From the NCBI GenBank assembly GCA_025084515.1, contig JAJAGP010000206.1, positions 541,484 through 605,483 of the forward strand: DNA of 64,000 nt. The letters run 5' to 3'. Shown one piece after another: positions 55,011 through 64,000 of this stretch. Each line of letters starts with the position of its first letter. Within the stretch, counting starts at the first letter, position 1. Origin of the DNA: Ancistrus triradiatus. Its lineage: Eukaryota; Chordata; Actinopteri; Siluriformes; Loricariidae. The notes beneath the pieces were generated by a model. It ran no database searches, had not been told where the DNA came from, and saw only the letters and a program-made list of their open reading frames with translations. A program made the position numbers and the translations under genes.

Positions 55011-55198
55011 TGACTGAGGTAGCCTAGCGGTTAAGGTACTAGACCAGAAGGTCCAGAGTTCAAATCCCACTTCTGCCAAGCTGCCACTTTTGGGTCCTTA
55101 AGCAAGACCCTTAACTCACAATTGCTCAGATTGTAACAACTGTAATTACTAATATTGTATTAGTTGTAAATTGCTCTGGATATGTGCATCTGCTAAAA
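55011..55198 (+). mobile_element. tRNA-derived SINE (copy k)
   Basis: 'gaggtagcctagcggttaag' (A-box-like), 'gagttcaaatccc' (B-box-like), 'ccaagctgccacttttggg', and a diverged tail 'gctctggatatgtgcatctg'. Full length, with a short 'ttactaatattgtattagtt' insertion before the tail. Confidence 0.85.
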
Positions 55199-55207
55199 TA
55201 CCTAGAT

Positions 55208-55720
55208 ATTGGGTTATTTCTTTTGGCCAGGAGTAAAAGTCAATCTAGGCTGTTACTGACATTCTTGTCATGTATGCCACTAGCTGGTAAACCTAACCCA
55301 GCTCTTCAATCTGCACCACTTCATCTTATTCCACTGCTAGGTGCACCTTTTGAGTATCATATTATGGACTGAGTAGGGCCATTCCAAAGACTAAATCAGG
55401 TAATCAGTATCTATTGACTTTCATGTGCACGTCTGCTCAGTATCCTGAGGCCATTCTGTCGCATACTTTAAAAGCCAAGGCTACAGTGAATTCCTTAAGC
55501 CCTTTTCTACATTTGACTTGCTCAGTTGTATTCAGACCGAAAATGACTGGGATGAATGAAAACAGAAAAAAATCTATTTTTGCTGTTTGCCAGTAGAGCA
55601 ACAGAGCAGGAATCCCTTGATTTTAGTCCCGCTGAACTGGTGTTCGGTTATACTGTGCATGGGATATTGAAATTGTCAGGAGAACTTGTGCCGGCAGATA
55701 GCGACGGTATAGATGTGTTG
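55208..55720 (+). pseudogene. Gypsy-type integrase relic
   Basis: Degenerate plus-strand coding DNA resembling the integrase of a Gypsy-group LTR retrotransposon. It includes a segment 'LIPLLGAPFEYHIMD' followed, after a stop, by 'VGPF', the position of the first integrase-core aspartate in such elements. Further on, 'SLDFSPAELVFGYTVHG' is the segment after the catalytic core that lies near the end of Gypsy pol. Multiple stops and frame changes lie between. No LTR, primer-binding site, reverse transcriptase or envelope is recognised next to it. A solo-LTR-like sequence lies 540 bp downstream but a link is not shown. Non-functional. Confidence 0.65.
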
Positions 55721-56197
55721 AATTACGGAAAGTTGTTAAACATGAAAAGTAGCAAAATCTTCTTTGTCTTCTTCACAGTTTAGTATTTTCAGGTCTTTGT
55801 CACAGAGCTCAAATGCCTGAACATACAGTGAGAGGTAGTTTCTGAACATTTCAGATGTCCAAGATGACCAAGGTCATAAACCAGTCCATACCATTCAGTT
55901 TTTATGAAACTCTCATCCATTTTTAGTCCACGTTTGCCAAATTCTGAGACATTTTTTTTTTATTTACTGGTTCATTTGTCATATCTTTTTGAAGGAAAAG
56001 GAACTGATAAAACTCAATCATCTGACAGCTGTATGTCCTTTTTAGATGTACCACCTTATAATAACATGCTCAGGTATGATTTGACATGTCTCTTCAAGAA
56101 TGCAAAGCAGGCTCACAATGGCTGCTGCTCCTCTTTTGATATTTAACAGTCTTACTGGAGCTTCTGAGCTTTTTAGGTTTTGAACATTTAACTTATA
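55721..56197. other. No recognised feature
   Basis: No repeat or coding motif recognised. Confidence 0.3.
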
Positions 56198-56258
56198 CAA
56201 TGGTACCTCGGTTCTCGACCTCCTCGGAACTCGTCGAATTCAGTTCTCAACACATTTT
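56198..56258 (+). mobile_element. Tigger-like short element, left end only (K2)
   Basis: 'caatggtacctcggttctcg' after TA (56196-56197) and 'tcctcggaactcgtcgaatt' match K1. The copy stops abruptly at the start of the LTR-like sequence. Confidence 0.7.
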
Positions 56259-56548
56259 TGTTACGGTTCGCCATATTAAAAAGGATGACGAACTGTGTAA
56301 ACAAAAGAATAAGGGTTTAGGACCCAAGTGCAGTTAGCTCCAGATGGAAGTAGTGAACCAACGCGGAGGGCTCGGACGAGACCGAAGCACAATAATCCGC
56401 CTCAACTGTCTCTCAAAGCTTCCCTTATAAAGGGCCTCTCACAGCTGAGTTAAATGTACACCTCATCAGCTGTGGAGTTCCCGGATCTATGGGAGTCACC
56501 TGACTCATAAGAGGCGCATAGACCACAGTAAAACCGCGGGGCATAACA
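56259..56548. mobile_element. Possible solo LTR
   Basis: Begins 'tgttacggttcgcc' and ends 'ggggcataaca', so both ends fit a TGTTA...TAACA inverted end pair. It is GC-richer than its surroundings, with a TATA-like 'ttataaagg' near 56425. Length 290 bp. No target duplication is found and K2 does not resume on the right, so insertion into K2 is not proven. Confidence 0.4.
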
Positions 56549-58029
56549 TATGGCAGCGACCACGCCCATTCACAATATTCCCTGAGCATCTTAACATGCT
56601 GTCCTTCACTACTAAATCTGTTTAAATACAAACACACTTTGGACAAAAGGCTGGAATGTATGTGCCTATCAAATCATCCATCAAACCAGACTCAATAAGG
56701 TGCTACATAAAATCATCCTATCTGAACATAAATACACCTAAGTGCTGTTTAAAAACCTTCCAATAAACATCTTTAATGACTGAGGTCTTATAGCAAACTA
56801 TAACAAACAAAACACTTATAAGAAATTATAATAAGAAATAAAATCGGATATTGCAGCCATAAAAAAAAAAAACGTTTTGGCATGTGGATTTTTACTGCCA
56901 TAATTATTATTTATGTCATATTTTGATGCTTTGTTTACGTGTTTTTTATTGAATTTTTTATGAATATTGATTTAGTATTAAATGACTGCATAAATAGGAA
57001 CTACGTCTGTGGTGTGCACTGACACTTTTAAGACACAGACACAAGCAGAGAGGTGAAATGGAAAAGTTTGTACTCTACATTGTGCTTTACACTACAAGCA
57101 CCATGCTGGCTTCACCTACATATACCAAGAAGTGCTGAGCGTGGGGCATTAATCTGCTGTGACTTCCTACTAGTAGTGCTGCCCTGGATTTATCTACTTA
57201 ACGGTTTAAAGTGTTTAAAATGTGATATTACATTGCCTGTTCTGGACATTAATGTTTCTTCAAGTGGAATTATTCCCTCTTGGTTGTGTGCAGCCAGTGA
57301 GGAATGTTATATTCTCACCAGTCAAAAAATTTGTCACCCATAACTGAAATGTACTGTATCTAATAGCGTGTAATACCTTCACAAATTCTGACAAGAATTT
57401 CTTGTAGACTGGGATTTTTGCCACTGCTGGTGACAAAATATATAGTATGTATATAGTATGACCCTATGCTTTGATATACCTGCACATTCAGCTTCATTCT
57501 ATCTTCAGCACTATGGCCTTTGGCACTTCCAAGTGCAATCACTCCTTTTGCCAATCATTAACATCTGCTTTTTTGCGACCCATTTCCCTCACATCAAACA
57601 AGACATTCATTGCACTGTACCACCTCTTCTCAATCTATGATTCCCGTCGCACTACTCACAGGTAGCCCGATCATCCTTGTGCAACGGCATCTGCAGGAGC
57701 CTGAAGTTACTACCACCTTAAGCAAAAGGTGACAGATTTTTTATTGGGGGAGTATATTTTGGTTCTACAGTGTGTGAGACTGTTAATGTGTGCTTGTAAC
57801 TGAAGAACCACTGTGTTGTGCATTTTCTGCAGTGAGTGATATGTAGAACAGTTTAGGCTTCAGATGCTCTGTAGATGATGATGTTCCACTCATGTTTTCA
57901 GCTGTATCTGAAATGCATTCACGTGTTGTTTGTACACAGTGTTCTTGTGAGGATATTCTTTATACTTACATTACAATAGCATAAAAAGACTGTTTCTGTG
58001 GTAATGTCGGGTCAGTGACAATTTTGATC
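56549..58029. other. No recognised feature
   Basis: A-run at about 56861-56872 and AT-rich DNA to 57000. Several open frames under 100 codons, none with a domain. A 26-codon hydrophobic frame at 57058-57138 is noted but not supported. Confidence 0.4.
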
Positions 58030-59960
58030 AACGACCTGTTTTACAGAATCTAATGCAGTCGTCAAAAGGAGCATACCTGTATGCTGAAAGAGCATGCAAG
58101 TCTGGTCATGGAGTTGATCTAGGAATCTGCACTGAATTTGTAGTGTCCTTAGTATCTACAGCTGAGAATTCATATTTTGAATATGTTGCTCTTCAATGCA
58201 AGAGCCCATACACAATGACTCTGGTACAGAATTATCATCCTCCTAGATATGATGACTCATTTATTCGATAGACTGAGGACCTTTTTACATTACTGTGTGC
58301 CTACCAATTCTACAGTGACATCTTCCAGTGTCATCATTTTGAGGAGATTTTAATTTGCATGTTGATGATCCTTGTCAATAAGTGTCGAGCATCAAGAATG
58401 CATATCTGATCTTATTTTTACTGCCTCTGCTTTGGTGAGCACTGTGCAGATTTATGACTTTGGAATGTATGAATCCTTGGTCATCTCCAAGATTTTGTCT
58501 GTTCTGTGTCATTCTAACAGAGGAAGAATGAATATCTTTATTGACATGATTAGACAAAATGTCCCTTTTCATGATTTACGCCTTCCCTGTTTGTCACTAA
58601 TACTTCAAATGAGGGTCTAGGCCATCACTCTTTTATAAACATTACTCAGGGAGATGTGAAGACAATCAACATGAAATTCCCAACATGTGCTCTGGACTCG
58701 ATGCCTAGAGTACTGGTCAAATTATGTACATCTATCTTAAGAACTGGTCATGCGTTTTTCTGTTCAAACTGGTAATGTGCAGTCTGTTCTTAAGCCTGTC
58801 AAAATTCAAGCTCACCTTAAGAAACCTACTCTTGAACCAGAGAACTTGGGCAACTATTGGACCATTTCTAATCTGTCCTTTTCATTTAAAGAGCTAGAAA
58901 ATGTACTGGCTACTCAACTTCATGAACATCTTACCTGTAACCACCTGTATGAAAACTGTCAATCATCCTACTACACATCACATAGCACTGAAACCACTCT
59001 TCTCAGAGTAACAAATGTCCTCGTTAGCTTTCTTTTCAGAAGAGCATATAGCTGTCTAATTCTGTTTGGACTTGGTTGCCTCTGACCTTTCTGATGGGAC
59101 TGAGTAGGTTCTCTGTAGGATGCTTCAGGTCTTTAATGTATTCTTTCTTTTGTGGAGTACCAGAGAGAACGCTCCTTGGCCCAATTTTGTTTAACCTATA
59201 TATGCTTCCTCTTGGCGGTATCATCTGGCAGCATGACGTCTTTTCACTGTTATTCAGACAATACCCAGCTGTATGTAACTACTTCAACTCCATCTGGGGC
59301 TTTGTTGAATTTTAACACGTATCTAGAGGACATAAAGACTTGGATGAAAGGTCATTTTCTTCAATTTTCTTCAATTATGCAAGGACAAATTTAAGGTTCT
59401 CCTAGTAGATACACCACATCAAGTGCAGAAAATGGCTCATTTGACCATTTCTGGCCACAAGCACGGTTTCCAATATGGGGGTCAGGTCTGAGTCATTTCC
59501 CATTTAAGGATTTCCGCAAAGTTCATTTTATCACTTACAAACAACTCTAAACTCTGTTCAACTCTACCCTTGTTTGACGTGTAAAAGCTTGTCCATGCCT
59601 TTGTCTCAACAAGACTGGACTACTGCAATTAGCTTGTCAGTGATGTCAAGAAAATCTAGATGCTCCAGTATGTCCAAAACTGTGCAGTGAATATTATGAT
59701 TAGAAAATGGAAGCATGATCATGTCAGCCCAATTTTACATTCTTTGTATCCCGTCACCTGCAGAATTGACCATAAAATGATTCTCACTCCAGTGTATTCA
59801 TGGAAGTACACTGTTATATCTTTAAATAATTTCTTAAACCCAAACAAGTCAAGGTGCAATCTTAAGACTGATGCAAACCAATCTCTTCAGATTACTATAA
59901 TTAAACTTCTGCTATGGGTGACCAAGCTTTCTGTTTGGTTTCTGCACACTTTTGTGCAGA
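58030..59960 (+). pseudogene. L2-like LINE pol relic (endonuclease + reverse transcriptase)
   Basis: Plus-strand remnant of a CR1/L2-type LINE in the expected domain order. The endonuclease part has 'EYVALQCKSPYTMTLVQNYH' and then 'GDFNLHVDD' as a broken frame near 58350. The reverse transcriptase start has 'KPTLEPENLGNYWTISNLSF' and 'SSYYTSHSTETTLLRVTNVL'. The core after that has 'GPILFNLYMLPLG' and 'FHCYSDNTQLYV', where the active-site motif (usually Y-A-D-D) reads Y-S-D-N. The C-terminal part has 'RLDYCN' and 'MLQYVQNCAVNIMIRKWKHD'. Many stops and frame changes. A 3' tail of this type is not seen after 59960, though such tails occur at 35.9 and 42.0 kb. Confidence 0.82.
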
Positions 59961-60855
59961 ACACATCCTTCCTGAACACTAGCAGGTTTTCCATCCACCA
60001 AGTTTTTGCAAATTTTTAAATTGCACAAAGAAAAACCTTGAATAGAAAAAGTCCTAAATTCGTAAAAACACCCAAATATTGCAAACACCGTTTTGCACTA
60101 GAACGAGGTAGAAAAGGTAGAATATTACTAAAGCCAAAATACGCAAAAAGGTGATGGAAATAAACAATAAACAATGTTTTTTCGAATAAACAGTGACATA
60201 TCAAGCTGCGATTGACGGATCAAGTCACATGATTTTGTTCCACCTGATCAGACCAAAAACAGATATGATTAGATATGATTTAATTGTCAACCTGACCAAA
60301 TGTAAATGTTATCTGTTAAAATTATAACGTACCTGATTACGTGAATAAGTGAATGATTGAATGAAGAACTGGGGTGTTTTAAATCAGCCGCTCTGCTGGA
60401 CGAACCAACGTGCACAATTCCAGCTCTGAACAACCTTAAAAGCATTGTAAAAGGCTGTAAAGATTATTCCACTAAAAACAGAGCAGTTATGTTCGTTTTA
60501 ACGGAAATTAACTTTAACGGAAATTAAAGTTTAGAAGAGATAAATTCCTCCATTCTTGTTTGTTTCAATGCCACCCCTAATCGTGGTAGCCTACGTGAAG
60601 TTTATTGGCATAACTGTAGTGGATGGAAACACAACTTCTTTCGCATGTTTTTCTGACGAAATTTCGTGAATGCGCATAACATTTGCGAAACGTCGGATGG
60701 AAACCCGGCTGCTGTGTTCTTTTAAAAATTGCAGAAAGACATTTTTATTCAGAACAGTTTTTTTTTTTCCTGAATTGTTTTTCTACTATCGTAATTTTTT
60801 GTTGTCTATGTCTAGGTGACTACTGTTCTCAGACTTGTTAAGTAACTTTTGTTTA
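59961..60855. other. No recognised feature
   Basis: Contains 'atttcgtgaatgcgcataac' and 'ggatggaaacccggctgc' (60660-60715) plus 'taaattgcacaaagaaaaac' earlier, which together may be a diverged short element. Exact ends are not found. Confidence 0.3.
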
Positions 60856-62450
60856 CAGTGGGGCAAAAAACTATTTAGTCAGCCACTGATTGTGCAAGTT
60901 CTCCTACTTAGAAAGATGAGAGAGGTCTGTAATTTTCATCATAGGAACACTTCAACTATGAGAGACACAATGAGAAAAAAAATCCAGGAAATCACATTGT
61001 AGGATTTTTAAAGAATTTAATTGTAAATCATGGTGGAAAATAAGTATTTGGTCACCCACAAACAAGCAAGATTTCAGGCTCTCACAGACCTGTAACTTCT
61101 TCTTTAAGAAGCTCTTCTGTCCTCCACTCATTACCTGTATTAATGGCACCTGTTTGACTTCATTATCTGTATAAAAGACACCTGTCCACAGCCTCAAACA
61201 GTCAGACTCCAAACTCAGCCATGGCCAAGACCAAAGAGCTGTCGAAGGACACCAGGAAAAAAATTGTGGACCTGCAGCAGGCTGGGAAAAGTGAATTTTA
61301 CAATAGGCAAGCAGGTTTGGTGTGAATAAATAAATCAACGCTGTGGGAGCAATTGTTAAGACATACAAGACCATTGATTATCTCCCTCGGTCTGGGGGCT
61401 CTACGCAAAGATCTCATCTGTGGGGTCCAAATGATCATGAGAACGGTGAGCAAAAATCCCAGAACTACACGGAGGGACCTTGATGAAGGACCTACAGAGA
61501 GCTGGGACCAAAGTAACAAAGCTACCATCGGTAACACACTACACCGAGAGGGACTCAGATCCTGCAGTGCCAGGCGTGTTCCCCCTGCTTTAAGCCAGTA
61601 CATGTCCAGGCCCGTCTGAAGTTTGCTGAGAGCATATGGATGATCCAGAAGAGGATTGGGAGAATATCATGTGGTCAGATGAAACAAAAATAGAACTTTT
61701 TGGTAAAGACTCGTTGTGTTTGGAGGAAGAAGAATTCTGAGTTGCATCCCAAGAACACCATACCTACTGTGAAGCATGGGGGTGGAAACATCATGCTTTG
61801 GGGCTGTTTTTCTGCAAAGGGGACAGGACGACTGATCCGTGTTAAGGGAAGAATGAACGGGGCCATGCATAGTGAGATTTTAAGCCAAAACCTCATTCCG
61901 TCAGTGACAGCATTGAAGATGGAACGTGGCTGGGTCTTCCAGCATGACAATGATCCCAAACACACCACTCGGGCAACGAATGAGTGGCTCCGTAAAAAGC
62001 ATTTCAACGTCCTGGAGTGGCCTAGGCAGTCTCCAGACCTCAGAACCGTAGAAAATTTGTGGAGGGAGCTGAAAGTCCGTGTTGCCCAGCGACAGCCCCA
62101 AAACATCACTGCTCTAGAGGAGATCTGCATGGAGGAATGGGCCAAAATATCAGCTACAGTGTGTGCAAACCTGGTGAAGACTTACAGGAAACGTTTGACC
62201 TCTGTCATTGCCAGCAAAGGTTATGTCACAAAGTATTGAGTTGAACTTTTGTTATTGACCAAATACTTATTTTCCACCATGATTTACAGTTAAATTCTTT
62301 AAAAATCCAACAATGTGATTTCCTGGATTTTGTTTCTCATTTTGCCTCTCATAGTTGGTGTACCTATGATGAAAATTACAGACTTCTCTTATCTTTCTAA
62401 GTATTACAACTTGCAATCAGTGGCTGACTAAATACTTTTTTGCCACACTG
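60856..62450 (+). mobile_element. Tc1-like element, group A, full length (A4)
   Basis: Ends 'cagtggggcaaaaaactatt' and, inverted, 'cagtgtggcaaaaaagtatt' with TA at 60854-60855 and 62451-62452. 1595 bp, the standard Tc1 length. Least internally deleted group A copy. Confidence 0.94.
61221..62239 (+). pseudogene. Tc1-like transposase pseudogene, group A (A4)
   Basis: Starts with ATG at 61221 ('MAKTKELSKDTRKKIVDLQQ'). Single-base and dinucleotide changes shift the frame several times between 61290 and 61700, across the helix-turn-helix region and the first aspartate ('MWSDETKIELF' at about 61669). From 61700 to 62239 the frame is open for 179 codons. It holds 'LWGCFSAKGTGRLIRVKGRM', the second aspartate in 'FQHDNDPKHTTRATNEW', and exactly 34 residues later the glutamate in 'PDLRTVENLW'. 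It then has 'ALEEICMEEWAKIS' and the C-terminal 'KGYVTKY'. The second and third triad residues are therefore in one frame, separated from the first by frameshift. Inactive as it stands. Confidence 0.92.
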
Positions 62451-63655
62451 TAAGTAGTGTTATATTATTTAAATTGGTATGCTACATGTGTTTATTTTTG
62501 TACTCTCTCTATAGTACTTTCAGATTTACACTTAAATGAAAAGTGTGTTAGAAATGAAATGTAATATTATTCGGGGCAAGTAGCGCTTATATAATGTTAA
62601 TCCTTCTAAGTGTAAACGAATGCAAGCAGTAAAAGTTGAACTGTGCAGTCGTGAAAGTAGGGTAAGGGCTGTTGTGGATTTCCCTGTTTCTAAACAAGAG
62701 CTTTGGCAGTTTCTAGATTATGGCTGGGTGTTGCGGTGGTTTCAAAAAAAGAAATTGTGAGCAAAGTTGCTCCTTAACTGACCTTCTGAAAAAGGTAGTA
62801 CAATGGCATGGAATAATGAGTGTGAAAGTGCATTTACTTTTCTCTTATGAGCTCTACTACTCTCCTTACAAGAATTTAGGTGTATTTAGGTTCTAGTATT
62901 TTGCCTGTTGTAGGGTATACAGATCATAACTCTTTAATATCACCTCAAAGAATGTCTTATGGAAAATGTTATAACTGATATCTTATCTATAGCCAAGAAA
63001 AACAAATGTGTGTGTGGTTTTGTTTTGTTTGTTTGTTTTTTTTGTTTTTTTGTTAATAGGTGTGGCAGTGTTTTCACCCTAGTGGTCTTTGTATTGAAAT
63101 TTAGATTTGGTTTTGATTCCCACATGTGGTTCCTGCTTTTGTGTTATTAATTGCAGATAGCAACACGTTTAGTCACTATCAAGGGGAGCAAGACGTAAGA
63201 CTGAAGCTGTGTCTGAAATCACTCCCTTTCTCATTCCCTGGTCACTAATTAGGTCAGATATTATGTAGAACAGTAGTGAGAGAGAAGGACAGAAATTGGA
63301 TCAAAGTGATTGATTAACATAATGTGAACTTTAAGTACGCTAGCGATACTGTCACAAAAAATTACAAATTAAGACACTTCAGCAATGTTTTCAGATAAAA
63401 CACCAGTAACCATGTCTTTTTCTTATCAGTGAAATGCTGTCTCTTGTTGCTTGGACATGGATTGTGATTTGATTTAGCATGAGCTTAACTTGCTTTGCAT
63501 AACTTTAACATTCATAACCTCTGCCATTAAGAACTTCAGAGCTGAAGATCAAGGAATCGCTATGGATGCATCAATTATGTAGTTTACATAAGTAATTCCT
63601 ATCAAAGCTGCTCCATGCTCCAGCCCAGCAGGTGGTGGCAATGGACCAATTAAGG
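62451..63655. other. No recognised feature; poly-T/G patch
   Basis: 'gttttgttttgtttgtttgt' and T runs at about 63016-63055. Near 63618 'ccagcccagcaggtggtggc' recalls the body of Tigger-like K elements, but no ends are seen. Confidence 0.35.
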
Positions 63656-64000
63656 TGTATTTATTTATCAAGGAAACTGATCCGATATTACATATTAGTG
63701 AGTGGCAAAAGTATGTGAACCTTTGCTTTCAGTATCTGGTGTGACCTCCCTGTGCAGCAATAACTGCAGCTAAATTTCGCGATGTTGGTGGGTTTCCTCA
63801 CATTAACTGCTCACTTCAGGTCCTTCCACATAATTTCAATTGGATTAAGGGCAGGACTATGACTTGGCCATTCCAAAACATGAGCTTTATTCTTCTTTAA
63901 CCATTCTTTGGTAGAACGACTTGTGTTCTTAGGGTCGTTGTCTTGCTGCATGACCCACCTTCTCATGAGATTCAGTTCATGGACAGATGTCCTGACATTT
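63656..64000 (-). pseudogene. Tc1-like relic, group B (B7), cut by window end
   Basis: Antisense group B element, missing its outer terminal repeat on this side. Similarity starts in the subterminal region ('aactgatccgatattacata'). The transposase part (63729 onward) ends in a stop at 63729-63731. It lacks about 80 bp of C-terminal coding DNA relative to B4 (after 'taactgcagctaaat'), and continues through the glutamate region ('ttggattaagggcagg' inverted) and the 'KEWLKKNKA'-type segment up to the window edge. Continuation beyond 64000 is expected. Confidence 0.85.

Noticed and set aside
57058..57138. 26-codon secreted-peptide-like frame ('MEKFVLYIVLYTTSTMLASP')
   Set aside because: The hydrophobic start is suggestive but far too short. 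No splice signal or second exon can be supported.
1..64000. CRISPR array, phage or bacterial island
   Set aside because: No regularly spaced identical repeats and no bacterial gene structure. The repeat content is that of a fish genome.
1..64000. Naming the Tc1 lineages after published elements (for example Sleeping Beauty or Passport)
   Set aside because: The ends seen here do not let me match a published name with confidence without a database comparison.

Overview
The window looks like intergenic or intronic DNA from a teleost fish, possibly an ostariophysan (tentative). The evidence is the repeat content: many Tc1/mariner elements of several lineages, a tRNA-derived SINE with the 'gcgtctgctaaatg' tail, DANA/V-SINE-like modules, L2-like and RTE-like LINE relics, hAT-like elements, a degenerate Gypsy relic and long GT/GATA/AT microsatellites. 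I recognise no intact host protein-coding gene, no rRNA or tRNA gene, no bacterial-type operon and no CRISPR array.

I use working letters for the Tc1/mariner lineages, defined only by sequence shared inside this window. A has ends 'cagtggggcaaaaaa', with copies at 5.2, 17.4, 35.6 and 60.9 kb. B has ends 'cagtggtgcttgaaag', at 12.0, 16.9, 22.8, 31.8, 33.2, 50.3 and 63.7 kb. C is at 33.7 kb and D at 38.2 kb. E has ends near 'caaccccaaatcag', at 3.1, 24.4, 30.7, 42.2 and 46.3 kb. G is at 1 and 26.0 kb and H at 19.3 and 34.8 kb. Every transposase reading frame is broken by stops, frameshifts or internal deletions, so no copy here looks autonomous.

Layout: 0-9 kb holds SINEs, an E fragment, and an RTE-like LINE (4.26-6.33 kb, minus) split by an A fragment, followed by a ~310-bp direct duplication (7.0 and 8.7 kb). 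9.5-16.9 kb holds a composite microsatellite, an unclassified repeat (F) interrupted by a B element, and an 803-bp foldback element. 16.9-20.5 kb holds two nests: A inside B, and a short inverted-repeat element inside H. 22.8-28 kb holds a chimeric B, a double-headed E, and a G element split by a hAT-like element with an 8-bp target duplication. 30.7-39.4 kb is dense in Tc1 elements, including an A copy at the exact centre of a near-perfect palindrome and itself carrying a LINE tail. 39.7-47.7 kb holds two E copies each interrupted by a SINE, and a SINE with a perfect 9-bp target duplication. 50-64 kb holds further B and A copies, hAT-like and Tigger-like short elements, a Gypsy integrase relic, an LTR-like element and a decayed L2-like LINE.

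The useful content is the insertion history. At least nine nested insertions can be read from target duplications or interrupted homology, and they give a relative order for the families. Stretches with no recognised repeat (notably 28.96-30.7, 32.2-33.2, 41.0-41.9 and 43.8-46.3 kb) may hold non-coding host sequence. That cannot be decided without comparative data.
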